Shown here one piece after another: positions 15,442 to 24,582 of a stretch of 45,934 nucleotides of DNA (position 1 is the stretch's first letter; every line of letters begins with the position of its first letter). Source of the stretch: Streptomyces globisporus. Lineage in GTDB: Bacteria > Actinomycetota > Actinomycetes > Streptomycetales > Streptomycetaceae. The DNA lies in the NCBI RefSeq assembly GCF_003501885.1, contig NZ_QWFA01000078.1, positions 1 to 45,934 on the forward strand, written 5' to 3'. The position numbers and the translations under genes are program-made. The notes beneath the pieces were generated by a model. That model did not search any database. It was not told the DNA's origin and worked only from the letters and a program-made list of their open reading frames with translations.

Positions 15442-16259
15442 GAAGGCGCCGTCCCAACTACTTCGCCGGTTTCGGCTCGCTGGTCTGGCTCCTCGTCGTC
15501 GGGCTGCCGCTGTACGTGATGCTCATCGCCACGTTCCAGTCGCGACCCGACTACGCGGCGAACGGCCCGCTGGCCTTCCCCGGGCACTTCACGCTCGACA
15601 ACTACATCAAGGACCTCAACAGCGGCTTCGCGCAGTACTTCCTCAACACGGTCGTCGTCACCGTGTGCGTGGTGGGCATCGTCGTTCTTCTCGTGCCGCC
15701 GCTGGCTTACACCATCGTCAGGAGCCGGGGGCGTGTCACCACCACGGTCTTCCGGCTCTTCCTCCTGGGCCTGGCGATCCCCTCGCAGGCGGTCATCGTC
15801 CCGATGTTCTTCGTCATCAGCGAGGCCGGTCTCTACGACAACCTCATCGGCGTCATTCTGCCGACAGCGGCCTTCGCCATGCCGGTGTGCGCGCTGATCC
15901 TCACGGGGGTGATGCGTGACATCACCCCCGATCTGTACGAGGCGATGACGATGGACGGCGCCTCGCCCCGGCGGATCTTCTTCCGGCTGGTACTGCCGCT
16001 GTCCAGGAGCGGGATCTCGACGATCGTCGTCTTCTCCGCACTCCAGGCGTGGAACGGCTTCCTCTTCCCCCTGGTCCTGACCCAGTCCGCGGAGACCAAA
16101 GTGATCACCCTCGGTCTCTACGACTTCCAGACAGAGCACGGAGTCGACACCCCCGGCCTGCTCGCCGCGGTCGTCCTGTCCATGCTTCCCGTCCTGATCG
16201 TCTACCTGTTCGCACGTCGTGCCCTGGTGCAGGGGCTCATGGGAGTAGGAGGAAAGTGA
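15438..16259 (+). CDS. bxlG: ABC sugar transporter permease (BxlG-like)
   Basis: A 273-residue MalG/CUT1-type permease with about six transmembrane helices. The EAA motif reads YEAMTMDGASPRRIFFRLVLP (about residues 169-189). The GTG start overlaps the stop of the first permease by GTGA, so the genes are translationally coupled; the frame extends far upstream but only this start fits the family's N-terminus. It ends with AGGAGG, which serves as ribosome site for the GH3 gene, whose GTG overlaps this stop codon in the same way. Confidence 0.92.
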   Translation: MRRRRPNYFAGFGSLVWLLVVGLPLYVMLIATFQSRPDYAANGPLAFPGHFTLDNYIKDLNSGFAQYFLNTVVVTVCVVGIVVLLVPPLAYTIVRSRGRVTTTVFRLFLLGLAIPSQAVIVPMFFVISEAGLYDNLIGVILPTAAFAMPVCALILTGVMRDITPDLYEAMTMDGASPRRIFFRLVLPLSRSGISTIVVFSALQAWNGFLFPLVLTQSAETKVITLGLYDFQTEHGVDTPGLLAAVVLSMLPVLIVYLFARRALVQGLMGVGGK

Positions 16260-18739
16260 CCGTCAACAGCGACAACGCCGCTGCTCGGACACCAGCGGGG
16301 GCCGCAGCGGGCCCGGCACCGGTATCCGGTGCCACGGACCACCGCGACGGCCCCTGGCGCGATCCCGGACTTGCTCCAGGGGGCAGGGCCGACGCCCTGA
16401 TCGCGGTCATGACCCTTCAGGAGAAGATCTCCCAGCTCTTCGGCGTCTGGGTGGGCGCGTCGGACGAAGGCGCCGAGGTCGCGCCCTTCCAACACGACAT
16501 GGAGGAGGCCGTCGTCCTCGACGACCTCCTTCCGCACGGTCTCGGCCAGCTGACCCGCCCGTTCGGTACGGCCCCGGTCGACCCGGCCGTGGGCGCTCTC
16601 TCCCTGTCGCGCACCCAGGCTCGGATCGCCGCCGCGAACCGATTCGGCATACCTGCCCTCGCCCACGAGGAATGCCTTGCCGGCTTCGCCACCTGGGGCG
16701 CGACCGCCTACCCGGTGCCGCTCTCCTGGGGCGCCACGTTCCATCCGGAACTGATCGCTGAGATGGCGACTTCCATCGGCCGCGACATGCGCTCCGTCGG
16801 TGTGCACCAAGGGCTCGCCCCGGTCCTCGACGTCGTACGCGACGCCCGCTGGGGCCGAGTCGAGGAAACGATCGGCGAGGACCCGTACCTGGTGGGAACA
16901 GTGGCCACCGCCTACGTACAAGGACTGGAGTCGGCCGGGATCGTCGCCACGCTCAAGCATTTCGCCGGGTACTCCGCCTCACGGGCGGGCCGCAACCTCG
17001 CCCCCGTCGCCATGGGGACGCGGGAGCGGGCCGACATCATCCTCACTCCGTTCGAGATGGCCGTACGCGACAGCGGCGTGCGGTCCGTCATGCATGCCTA
17101 CACCGACACCGACGGAATCCCCTCCGCGGCCGACAGACCACTGCTGACCGGTCTGCTCCGCGACACCTGGGGCTTCGACGGGACCGTTGTGGCCGACTAC
17201 TTCGGCATCGCGTTCCTCAAGACGCTGCACGGGGTGGCGGGGACCTTCGGGGAAGCGGCGGGCGCCGCGCTCGGCGCGGGGGTGGACGTGGAACTGCCCA
17301 CCGTCAAGACGTTCGGCCGCCCGCTGACCGAAGCGATCGCCCAGGGACTCGTGCCCGAGGCGCTCGTAGACCGCGCGGTACGCCGAGTGCTGATCCAGAA
17401 AGCCCAGTTGGGACTGCTGGACGCGGACTGGGGGCCGGTTCCGGCGGCACTCGTCGGGGCGGAAGGGGCGAACGGCTCCGCGGGCGGGGACCCGGAGGCG
17501 CTGCGCGGGACCGTTCGTCTCGACTCCGACGAGAACCGCGCGCTGGCCCGTCGCGTCGCCGAACAGGCCGTCGTGCTCCTGCGCAATGATGGCATCCTGC
17601 CCCTGGTGGCGGGTGCCGGAGCCCCGGCCCGTATCGCGCTCATCGGGCCCAACGCCGATGCCCCGACAGCCGTCCTCGGCTGCTACGCCTTCCCCGTCCA
17701 CGTCGGGGGCCAGCACCCCGGGACGCCGCTCGGCGTCGAACTGCCCACCCTGCGTGAGGCATGCGCGGCGGAGTTCCCCGACTGCGAGATCGTCACCGCG
17801 CGGGGTTCGGACATCGACGGCCCGGCCACCGACGGGTTCGGTGAGGCCGTCGACCTGGCCAGGAGCGCCGACCTCGTGATCCTCGCTCTCGGCGACCGGG
17901 CCGGCCTCTTCGGGCGGGGTACGAGCGGGGAGGGCTGCGACGCGGAGAACCTGGCTCTGCCGGGAGTGCAGCAGCAGTTGCTCGACACCCTCCTCGACGC
18001 GGGCACTCCCGTTGTCGTCGTCCTGCTCGCCGGACGGCCCTACGCGCTCGGTCGTGCGGTGGAGGAGGCCGCCGCGGTCGTGCAGTCGTTCTTCCCCGGT
18101 GAGGAAGGAACGACGGCCATCGCCTCGGTGCTGAGCGGGCGCACCGGGCCGTCGGGGCGGCTGCCCGTCAGCGTGCCGCGCCACCCGGGCTCCCAGCCCT
18201 CCACCTACCTGACGGCGCGGCTGGGCCATTCCAGCGATGTGTCCAGCGTCGATCCGACCCCGGCGTTCGGGTTCGGCCACGGACTGACGTACACCGCCTT
18301 CGAGTGGAGCGACCTCGTAGTCGAGCGCGGACGGGCGTCGACGGACGGCGAGTTCACGCTCTCCTGCACCATCCGCAACACCGGTGCGCGGGAGGGGACC
18401 GAAGTGGTCCAGCTGTATCTGCACGACCCGGTCGCCTCCGTGGTCCAGCCGGTACAGCGCCTCATCGGGTACGTGCGGCTCGACCTGGATGCCGGACGAG
18501 CGGCCAGGGTACGGGTGACGGTCCCGGCCGACCTCTCGTCCTTCACGGGCCGCGAGGGCCACCGGATCGTGGAGCCGGGCGATCTGGAACTACGGCTGAG
18601 CGCGTCGAGCACAGACGCGCGACTCACGGCCCGGGTCACGCTGACCGGACCGGTCCGAACAGTCGATCACACCCGCCGGTTGCACATGAGCGTCCAGACG
18701 GAGGTCCTTAACGACGCGTCCCGGTCCGGCGCACCCTGA
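16256..18739 (+). CDS. bxlA: glycoside hydrolase family 3 (beta-xylosidase/beta-glucosidase, BxlA-like)
   Basis: An 827-residue GH3 enzyme without signal peptide, so probably cytoplasmic, cleaving the disaccharide imported by the upstream transporter. The order is the (alpha/beta)8 catalytic domain, the alpha/beta sandwich domain and a C-terminal fibronectin-III-like domain (about 715-795, TFTLSCTIRNTG-like beta strands). The nucleophile is Asp314 in VVADYFGIAF; the YFGIA context is closer to bxlA-type beta-xylosidases than to SDW-type beta-glucosidases. LKHFAGYSASRAGRN is the substrate-binding KHF loop. GTG 16256 has AGGAGG upstream and overlaps the permease stop. Xylosidase versus glucosidase activity cannot be settled from sequence. 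Confidence 0.93.
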   Translation: MTVNSDNAAARTPAGAAAGPAPVSGATDHRDGPWRDPGLAPGGRADALIAVMTLQEKISQLFGVWVGASDEGAEVAPFQHDMEEAVVLDDLLPHGLGQLTRPFGTAPVDPAVGALSLSRTQARIAAANRFGIPALAHEECLAGFATWGATAYPVPLSWGATFHPELIAEMATSIGRDMRSVGVHQGLAPVLDVVRDARWGRVEETIGEDPYLVGTVATAYVQGLESAGIVATLKHFAGYSASRAGRNLAPVAMGTRERADIILTPFEMAVRDSGVRSVMHAYTDTDGIPSAADRPLLTGLLRDTWGFDGTVVADYFGIAFLKTLHGVAGTFGEAAGAALGAGVDVELPTVKTFGRPLTEAIAQGLVPEALVDRAVRRVLIQKAQLGLLDADWGPVPAALVGAEGANGSAGGDPEALRGTVRLDSDENRALARRVAEQAVVLLRNDGILPLVAGAGAPARIALIGPNADAPTAVLGCYAFPVHVGGQHPGTPLGVELPTLREACAAEFPDCEIVTARGSDIDGPATDGFGEAVDLARSADLVILALGDRAGLFGRGTSGEGCDAENLALPGVQQQLLDTLLDAGTPVVVVLLAGRPYALGRAVEEAAAVVQSFFPGEEGTTAIASVLSGRTGPSGRLPVSVPRHPGSQPSTYLTARLGHSSDVSSVDPTPAFGFGHGLTYTAFEWSDLVVERGRASTDGEFTLSCTIRNTGAREGTEVVQLYLHDPVASVVQPVQRLIGYVRLDLDAGRAARVRVTVPADLSSFTGREGHRIVEPGDLELRLSASSTDARLTARVTLTGPVRTVDHTRRLHMSVQTEVLNDASRSGAP

Positions 18740-18745
18740 CCGGAC

Positions 18746-18782
18746 GGGTCTTCGCGGGTGGCACGACCGCCCGCGAAGGCCC
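18746..18782. terminator. bidirectional terminator between the GH3 operon and the phytase gene
   Basis: A 13-bp stem with one G-U pair (GGGTCTTCGCGGG at 18746-18758 with CCCGCGAAGGCCC at 18770-18782), 11-base loop. It starts 7 bases after the GH3 stop and 38 bases beyond the stop of the convergent phytase gene, so it can end both transcripts. Confidence 0.75.
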
Positions 18783-18819
18783 AGGCTCCGGCGTCCGGGC
18801 CTCCACGGCGTCGGTCGGC

Positions 18820-20148
18820 TCAGTCGGCCCTGCGCGGGTCGAACGAATCGGTGTCGACGACCAGAGGCCGGGGGAACGCACCCGCCACGGCGTCCCAGCG
18901 CGTGAACTTGAAGTTGGTACTGTCCCCGCGGTCCGGGTCCGCCGGGGTGGCCTCACCGTCGTGGGTGATCAGCAGGCCCTTCGGGAAGGCATCGCCCAGC
19001 GGGACGTTGACCACGGTCGAGCCGTCGGAGTGCTGTACCCCGTCGATGGCAGGGCCGTCCTTGATGGCGAAGTTGCCGAGGTGGGCGTTGTCGCCCTCCC
19101 GTGCGTACACCGCGAAGGTGTTGTCGCCCTGGCTGGAGGCGAGGACGTAGCCCGTGCCGTCCTCCGCGTGATAGATCGTGACGCCTTCGGCATCGGCGCT
19201 GAGGTGCTCGCCCCCGAAGCCGGGGTCGTTGTCGGTGTCGAGGACGCATTCCTCGTCCGCGTTCTCGTCGTACGTCCACGGAGTGCCGTACTCACGCACA
19301 CGGTCGATCAATCGGGGGGACTCGAACTCCTCGTCGTCGAGCTCGATGCGCCACAGGCCCACGGCCTCCTGGGCCGCGTAGAGCACGCCCTCCTCCGTAT
19401 CCACAGCCATGCCCTCGACCTGCGGGAACTCGCCGGGGTCGGCGCACGGCGTCCAGGACGCGCCGTTGGGCAGCCCGAAGGTGCCAGGCAGTCTGAGAGT
19501 GTCCTCCCTCTGATAGCCGACCTTGCCGCCCCGGTCCTTCAACTCCAGGAGACGCAGGCGGGATTCGTTGCGCTGCGAGACGACGACGTAGGCGTCGTCG
19601 TCATCGCTGAACGCCGCCAGACCGTAGGACGTGCGCTGCTCGTCCACCTCGGACTCGCTGGACGCGAAGACCGGAGTGACGTTCGGCGCGGTGACGTCCT
19701 TCAGTGGCGGTCTGCCCGCGGCGACAGCGGCGGGGTCGATCGCGAACGCGCGGATTCGATCGCGGCCCCGGTCGCTCACGAGGGCCAGGTCGGTCTTCTT
19801 CCCGCCGAGTTCGAAGCCGTAGATCACGTCCACGTTGTTGAACCGGCCGGCGGACGCGCCCTCGCGGGGCGCCTCGGGCGCTGCGAGATGCTGCAGCCGC
19901 TTGCCGTTGAGTCCGTAGACGTCGAGCCCGGCCTCCTTGAGGGTGCCGATGACGATGCTGCGACCGGAGTCCTGGGGGTCGACCCATACCGCGGGGTCGT
20001 CCGCGTCTGCGTTGTCGCCGGCCTCGTCGCCGAAGACAGCGGGCGTCTCCACGTCGGCGATGACGGGTACCGGGACCTGGCTGTGCGCGGGGGCTCCGGT
20101 CACCACGATGAAGGTGGTGACCAGAGCCATCAGAGCGGAAGCGCTCAC
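18820..20148 (-). CDS. secreted beta-propeller phytase
   Basis: A 442-residue 3-phytase of the beta-propeller type (calcium-dependent, releases phosphate from phytate outside the cell). A signal peptide ends near APAHS (residue ~23). Family signatures are present in order: DADDPAVWVDP, RFNNVDVIYGFELGGKKTDLALVSDRG, QVEGMAVDTEEGVLYAAQEAVGLW, and SADAEGVTIYHAEDGTGYVLASSQGDNTFAVYARE followed by IKDGPAIDG. The acidic residues in these loops are the Ca2+ and phosphate-binding sites of the family. The GTG start has GAGGAG 5 bases upstream. The amylase-inhibitor gene lies 99 bases upstream on the same strand. Confidence 0.93.
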   Translation of the reverse strand: MSASALMALVTTFIVVTGAPAHSQVPVPVIADVETPAVFGDEAGDNADADDPAVWVDPQDSGRSIVIGTLKEAGLDVYGLNGKRLQHLAAPEAPREGASAGRFNNVDVIYGFELGGKKTDLALVSDRGRDRIRAFAIDPAAVAAGRPPLKDVTAPNVTPVFASSESEVDEQRTSYGLAAFSDDDDAYVVVSQRNESRLRLLELKDRGGKVGYQREDTLRLPGTFGLPNGASWTPCADPGEFPQVEGMAVDTEEGVLYAAQEAVGLWRIELDDEEFESPRLIDRVREYGTPWTYDENADEECVLDTDNDPGFGGEHLSADAEGVTIYHAEDGTGYVLASSQGDNTFAVYAREGDNAHLGNFAIKDGPAIDGVQHSDGSTVVNVPLGDAFPKGLLITHDGEATPADPDRGDSTNFKFTRWDAVAGAFPRPLVVDTDSFDPRRAD

Positions 20149-20247
20149 GATGCTCCTCAGTAGACGTGTCGGACCGTCGAGACGGTACGAGTGACGTCTG
20201 GAGGCACCGGAACGCGGACATGAACAGCTGGTGTCTTCAGGTGCCGT

Positions 20248-20574
20248 TCACGCTGGAGGAGGGGCGCATACTCGCAGCGCCGTGACGTAGTTGCCGTTCG
20301 TCCCGTACCCGGCGAAGGTTGCCCGTTCGCCGGGCCCGAGGATTCGGCACGGGGCTTGTTGACCGTTCGTGTACTCGACCGTGACGGCGACGCCGATGGC
20401 GCAGCCGTTCACGACGTCGGTGTATCGCCAGCCCTGGTGGTACACCACGCACTCCGGAGCCGGGGCATCGGAGGCCGCCGCGGACGGGGCGGCGGCCAGA
20501 GCCAGCAGGAGGCCCGCCGCGGTGGCGGAGGCGAGAGCGGTAGGACGCGGCATGCGTCTCGGTCGGCTTGTCAT
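20248..20574 (-). CDS. secreted alpha-amylase inhibitor, tendamistat-like
   Basis: A 108-residue protein with a signal peptide (about 1-34, ending AAAS) and a mature domain of ~74 residues. The motif WRY (GWRYTDVVNGC) that docks into the amylase active site in tendamistat is present. The first disulfide pair has the tendamistat spacing of exactly 16 residues, with WRY at +7 to +9 from the first Cys; the second pair is 27 apart (28 in tendamistat). It should block animal-type alpha-amylases. The longer open frame starts 60 bases upstream; ATG 20574 is preferred because a proper signal peptide begins there. Its promoter region carries TGCAA direct repeats. Confidence 0.85.
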   Translation of the reverse strand: MTSRPRRMPRPTALASATAAGLLLALAAAPSAAASDAPAPECVVYHQGWRYTDVVNGCAIGVAVTVEYTNGQQAPCRILGPGERATFAGYGTNGNYVTALRVCAPPPA

Positions 20575-20604
20575 GCCCTGAATCTTCGAGGCATGAAGCC
20601 AGGA

Positions 20605-20622
20605 CTGCAAGTTGCTGCAAAG
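20605..20622 (-). promoter_or_regulatory. TGCAA direct repeats upstream of the amylase-inhibitor gene
   Basis: CTGCAAGTTGCTGCAAAG on the plus strand: two CTGCAA copies exactly 10 bp apart, one helical turn. On the coding strand they read CTTTGCAG and CTTGCAG, similar to the direct repeats described in Streptomyces alpha-amylase promoters controlled by the maltose repressor. They lie 31-48 bases before the start codon. Confidence 0.4.
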
Positions 20623-20773
20623 CTTTTCAGCCACTCGGGGTTAATGACCTGATGAAATGCGCTTCAGCAGGTATTTTTTGCTTTGAAAGTCCTTGCAGGC
20701 GTCTCTCGTCCGTAGTGGTGAAGTCTGGATGATGGGCCTCCGTGGACGGCGTCGACGGCATCGGCCGTGGACA

Positions 20774-20821
20774 CCGTCCGCTCGCGGACGGGGCCCGTAG
20801 TTCGACAGCCGCCCGGGCGGC
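20774..20821 (-). terminator. tandem hairpins after the aldehyde dehydrogenase gene
   Basis: Downstream of the aldehyde dehydrogenase stop (20834), a GC palindrome GCCGCCCGGGCGGC (20808-20821) is followed by a 7-bp stem with tetraloop, CCGTCCG-CTCG-CGGACGG (20774-20791). Together they make a plausible double terminator for this minus-strand unit. Confidence 0.6.
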
Positions 20822-20833
20822 GGAATGGATGCC

Positions 20834-22357
20834 TTAGAAGAACCCCAGCTTCTTGGGGCTGTATGAGATGAGCATGTTCTTCGTCTGCTGGTAGTGCTCC
20901 AGCATCATCTTGTGGTTCTCCCTGCCGATGCCCGACTGCTTGTAGCCTCCGAACGCAGCGTGCGCCGGGTACGCGTGGTAGCAGTTCGTCCAGACCCTGC
21001 CCGCTTTGATCCCGCGCCCCGCCCGGTAGGCCGTGTTGACGTCGCGGGTCCAGACTCCGGCGCCCAGCCCGTACAGGGTGTCGTTCGCCGTGCTGATGGC
21101 GTCGTCGAAGTCGGTGAAGGACGTCACGGCCACCACCGGGCCGAAGATCTCCTCCTGGAAGACCCGCATCCGGTTGTCGCCCTCGAAGACCGTCGGCTGG
21201 ACGTAGTAGCCACCCCCCAGCTCACCGCCGTGCTCGACGCGCTGACCGCCCGTCAGGATCTTCGCCCCCTCCTGCTGGCCGATGTCCAGGTACGAAAGGA
21301 TCTTCTGCAGCTGGTCGTTGGAGGCCTGGGCGCCGATCATCGTTTCGGTGTCCAGCGGGTGGCCCGGCACGATCTGTTCCGTGCGGGCGACGGCCGCCTC
21401 CAGGAACGCGCGGTAGTGGCCGCGCTGGATGAGCGCGCGTGACGGGCACGTACACACCTCGCCCTGGTTGAGGGCGAACATCGTGAACCCTTCGAGGGCT
21501 TTGTCGAGGAAGTCGTCGTCGGCGCGCGAGACGTCGTCGAAGAAGATGTTCGGCGACTTGCCGCCCAGCTCCAACGTCACCGGCTTGATGTTCTCGGAGG
21601 CGTACTGCATGATCAGCCGCCCCGTCGTGGTCTCACCCGTGAAGGCGATCTTCGCGACGCGCGGGCTGGAGGCGAGCGGCTTGCCGGCTTCCGCTCCGAA
21701 GCCGTTGACGATGTTGACGACGCCCGGCGGCAGCAGATCCGCCACCAGGCTCAGCCAGTAGTGGATCGAGGCGGGCGTCTGCTCGGCCGGCTTGAGGACC
21801 ACCGCATTGCCCGCGGCGAGTGCCGGCGCGAGCTTCCAGGTGGCCATCAGGATGGGGAAGTTCCACGGGATGATCTGCCCGACCACGCCCAGCGGTTCGT
21901 GGAAGTGGTACGCGACGGTGTCGTCGTCGATCTCGCTGAGCGAACCCTCCTGGGCGCGCAGCGCTCCCGCGAAATAGCGGAAGTGGTCGATGGCGAGCGG
22001 GATGTCGGCCGCCAGGGTCTCCCGCACGGGTTTGCCGTTCTCCCAGCTCTCGGCGACCGCCAGCTCCTCCAGATGGGCCTCCATCCGGTCGGCGATCCTG
22101 TTCAGCACCGACGCCCGGTCCCCGGCGGACGTGGCGCCCCAGCCCGGAGCCGCCGCGTGGGCCGCGTCCAGGGCCCGTTCGACGTCCTCGGACGTGCCGC
22201 GCGCGATCTCGGTGAACGGGCGGCCGTTGACGGGGCTCGGGTTCTCGAAGTACCGACCCCGGGCCGGCGGCACGTACTCCCCGCCGATCCAGTGGTCGTA
22301 GCGGGACGCGTATGTGACGATCGCGCCCTCGGCGCCCGGCGCAGCGTAACGGGTCAT
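20834..22357 (-). CDS. NAD-dependent aldehyde dehydrogenase (ExaC/AcoD type)
   Basis: A 507-residue classical aldehyde dehydrogenase of the acetaldehyde dehydrogenase (ExaC/AcoD/AldA) type. Catalytic Cys302 is in [11 protein letters not shown] and general-base Glu263 in LELGGKSPN; cofactor loop residues are in [10 protein letters not shown] and AFTGETTTG. The C-terminus [26 protein letters not shown] is diagnostic of this subgroup, which oxidises acetaldehyde and short aldehydes from alcohol or acetoin use. ATG 22357 follows GGAGG at 7 bases; the longer frame upstream is excluded. The GAF-type regulator gene ends 101 bases upstream, and a 19-bp inverted repeat lies in that gap. Confidence 0.94.
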   Translation of the reverse strand: MTRYAAPGAEGAIVTYASRYDHWIGGEYVPPARGRYFENPSPVNGRPFTEIARGTSEDVERALDAAHAAAPGWGATSAGDRASVLNRIADRMEAHLEELAVAESWENGKPVRETLAADIPLAIDHFRYFAGALRAQEGSLSEIDDDTVAYHFHEPLGVVGQIIPWNFPILMATWKLAPALAAGNAVVLKPAEQTPASIHYWLSLVADLLPPGVVNIVNGFGAEAGKPLASSPRVAKIAFTGETTTGRLIMQYASENIKPVTLELGGKSPNIFFDDVSRADDDFLDKALEGFTMFALNQGEVCTCPSRALIQRGHYRAFLEAAVARTEQIVPGHPLDTETMIGAQASNDQLQKILSYLDIGQQEGAKILTGGQRVEHGGELGGGYYVQPTVFEGDNRMRVFQEEIFGPVVAVTSFTDFDDAISTANDTLYGLGAGVWTRDVNTAYRAGRGIKAGRVWTNCYHAYPAHAAFGGYKQSGIGRENHKMMLEHYQQTKNMLISYSPKKLGFF

Positions 22358-22427
22358 CTCTGTGGCCTCCCGGATCCGGTGCCGCCCGCCGTTGGACGGC
22401 CCTCGGCGCGAGGCTAGGGACGGGGAC

Positions 22428-22446
22428 GTTGCAAGCGCGTTGCAAC
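22428..22446 (-). promoter_or_regulatory. GTTGCAA-N5-TTGCAAC activator site
   Basis: A perfect 7-bp inverted repeat around GCGCG in the gap between the GAF-regulator stop (22459) and the aldehyde dehydrogenase start (22357). It is 71-89 bases upstream of that start, right for an activator bound above a weak promoter whose -10 may be TAGCCT (22412-22417). Inferred to be the target of the adjacent regulator. Confidence 0.6.
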
Positions 22447-22458
22447 GCCGGGTGGCTG

Positions 22459-23754
22459 TCAGCCGCGCTGCTCGGCGTCCAGCCCCCGGACCCTGGCCTG
22501 CAACGCCGGCCGCTGGTCCGCCGGGACCGCCCCGGCCAGTGCGCGCCACACCGGCAGGTCCTCCTCGCCCCACGGGCTGTACGCCCAGTCGGCGAGCAAC
22601 CCCGGATCACCCCGGGCGATCAGCGCGGCCCGCAACTGCTCCTCGATCCGCCGCCGCAGGCGGACGACCGCGGGGGCCCCGGAACCGGGCAGCAGCGGTC
22701 CCGCGTACGCGTCCAGCGCCGCCGCCACCGCGCCCGAACCCAGTCGGCGCGTCACCGTGTCGAAATCGGCGTCCACCGGGACGGCCAGCCGGTACGGGCG
22801 TGAGTCCAGCAGATCGGAACCCAGCAGCCGCCGGAGCCGGGAGAGCTCCGCCCGCAGTGTCACCGGGGTCACCGACTCGTCCTCGTACAGCTCGACCAGC
22901 AGCTCGTCCCCGCTCAGACCCTCCGGCCGACGCGCCAGGGCGACCAGGATCTCGCTGTGCCGCCGGCTGAGCCGCAGCCGCCGCCCGCGCGCCACCAACA
23001 GCGCCTCGCCCCGGCCCAGCGCACTCAGCCGCACCGCATCGACGTCGGGCCCGGGCGGCGGTGTCAGCAGCGCGAGGTGCGACTCGGCGGCCCGGGCCAC
23101 CGCCTGGACGAAGGCCAGACTGTGCGGATGGGCGAGCCGGTTCCCGCCCGTGATGTCCACCGCTCCCAGCACCCGGCCCGTACGCGGATCGTGCAAGGGT
23201 GCCGCCGCGCAGGTCCATTGCTGGACCGGCCGCAGGAAGTGCTCGGCCGCGAAGACCTGGACCGGACGGTCCACCGCGATGGCCGTCCCCGGCGCGTTCG
23301 TCCCTGCCACGGACTCGGCCCAGCGCGCGCCCTCCACGAAGTTCATCAGGCCGGCCGCCCGCCGCGCCGCCGTGTGCCCCTCCACCCAGAGGAGGCGGCC
23401 GTGGGCGTCGCAGACGGCCAGGAGATGTTCCCCGTCCGTGGCGTACGCGCCCATCAGTTCACGGATCACGGGCATCGCCCGGGCCAGGGGGTGCGCCGCC
23501 CGGTAGGGACCCAGCTCGTCCGGGCCGAGCTCGACGACGGGTGCCTCGTCCGGGCTGACCCGCGCCCGCACCGAGCGCCGCCAGGACGCGCCGACCACCG
23601 CGCGCACCGGACGCTCCAGCCGCCCCGCCGAGGTGAACACATCATGGGCGCGGCGCAGCGCGCCGCTCCGTTCGCCGGGATCTGCGTCCGCCGCCAGGGC
23701 CACCCAGGGATCCGTCAACTCACCCTCCCGTCCAGGGCCGTCGTGCTCTCCCAT
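22459..23754 (-). CDS. GAF-domain transcriptional activator (AcoR-like N-terminus)
   Basis: A 431-residue regulator. The N-terminal third resembles the AcoR-type sensor segment: [21 protein letters not shown] followed by a GAF-like domain (about 75-220) with [38 protein letters not shown]. It lacks a sigma-54 AAA domain and instead ends in a winged-helix-like DNA-binding region (about 240-335, [31 protein letters not shown]...[13 protein letters not shown]). That is the actinobacterial form of these aldehyde/alcohol-responsive activators. ATG 23754 is chosen; a TTG 27 bases earlier is the only other option. It is the likely activator of the downstream aldehyde dehydrogenase. Confidence 0.85.
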   Translation of the reverse strand: MGEHDGPGREGELTDPWVALAADADPGERSGALRRAHDVFTSAGRLERPVRAVVGASWRRSVRARVSPDEAPVVELGPDELGPYRAAHPLARAMPVIRELMGAYATDGEHLLAVCDAHGRLLWVEGHTAARRAAGLMNFVEGARWAESVAGTNAPGTAIAVDRPVQVFAAEHFLRPVQQWTCAAAPLHDPRTGRVLGAVDITGGNRLAHPHSLAFVQAVARAAESHLALLTPPPGPDVDAVRLSALGRGEALLVARGRRLRLSRRHSEILVALARRPEGLSGDELLVELYEDESVTPVTLRAELSRLRRLLGSDLLDSRPYRLAVPVDADFDTVTRRLGSGAVAAALDAYAGPLLPGSGAPAVVRLRRRIEEQLRAALIARGDPGLLADWAYSPWGEEDLPVWRALAGAVPADQRPALQARVRGLDAEQRG

Positions 23755-23824
23755 CGTCGGCGCCGTCGGCCTCCGCGACAACCTCGGTGCGGAGAGTCAT
23801 CACCACGGGTGGCGGGGGGAGGGG

Positions 23825-24409
23825 TCAGGCGTCGCGGACGAGCCGGAGGTAGCGCTCCCAGTCCCAGTGGACGCCCGGGTCGGTGTGGTCGCTGCCCGGC
23901 ACCTCGTGGTGGCCGACGATGTGCTCCCGGTCCTTGGGGATGCCGTGACGGTCGCAGATGTCGGCGGTGAGCCCGGCGGACCGCAGATACATGACGTCCG
24001 TGAAGAACTCCGGGCGGTCCACCCATCCTTCGTGCTCGATACCGATGCTCCGGGTGTTCCAGATCCAGTTGCCCGCGTGCCAGGCGATGTCCTTCTCCCG
24101 TACGCACTGGGCGACATGGCCGTCGCCGGACCGAACCACGTAGTGGGCCGACACCTGCTTGGAGGGGGTACGGAAGATTCCGGCGGTCGGCGTGAACAAC
24201 TGCTGGGCGACATGGATGACGACACGGTCGATCCGGCGCTCGGAAGGGCGGGAGGGGACGGTGTAGTTGGCGGGGGCGGCCGGAAGCCGGAGGGCCGTCG
24301 CGTAGTCGGTGGGGCCCTTGGGCGCGGCCACGGCCCGGACCGACGACGGCAGGACGGCCGCCGCACCCATCGTCGCGGCGGCGTACTGGATGAACCTTCT
24401 GCGGTGCAA
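23825..24409 (-). CDS. secreted N-acetylmuramoyl-L-alanine amidase (PGRP/AmpD type)
   Basis: A 194-residue zinc amidase that cleaves the bond between muramic acid and L-Ala in peptidoglycan. The N-terminus HRRRFIQYAAATMGAAA is a twin-arginine-like export signal. The amidase_2 domain follows: VVIHVAQ (first zinc His), VSAHYVVRSGDGHVAQCVREKDIAWHAG, NTRSIGIEHEG, and GHHEVPGSDHTDPGVHWDW (second His and the Asp of the AmpD triad). There is no peptidoglycan-binding domain, so it is a minimal enzyme. The start is TTG 24409, set by AGGAG 5 bases upstream; the longer ATG frame has an unlikely Arg-rich leader. Confidence 0.88.
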   Translation of the reverse strand: MHRRRFIQYAAATMGAAAVLPSSVRAVAAPKGPTDYATALRLPAAPANYTVPSRPSERRIDRVVIHVAQQLFTPTAGIFRTPSKQVSAHYVVRSGDGHVAQCVREKDIAWHAGNWIWNTRSIGIEHEGWVDRPEFFTDVMYLRSAGLTADICDRHGIPKDREHIVGHHEVPGSDHTDPGVHWDWERYLRLVRDA

Positions 24410-24582
24410 CAGCGCTCCTGGGACTGGGTGGACCTGCCGGGCCCCGGGGATGGGCCGGCCCGGGGCCCCGGTTCGTCGGTCACCCCTGCCGCAGCAGATG
24501 ACGAGCGCATCGGATGTGCGGTTCCCCGAAGCCGCTTCCTGGGCGCGTGGGTGGCCCCCGCGTGTACGGCTCCGTGCACGCG

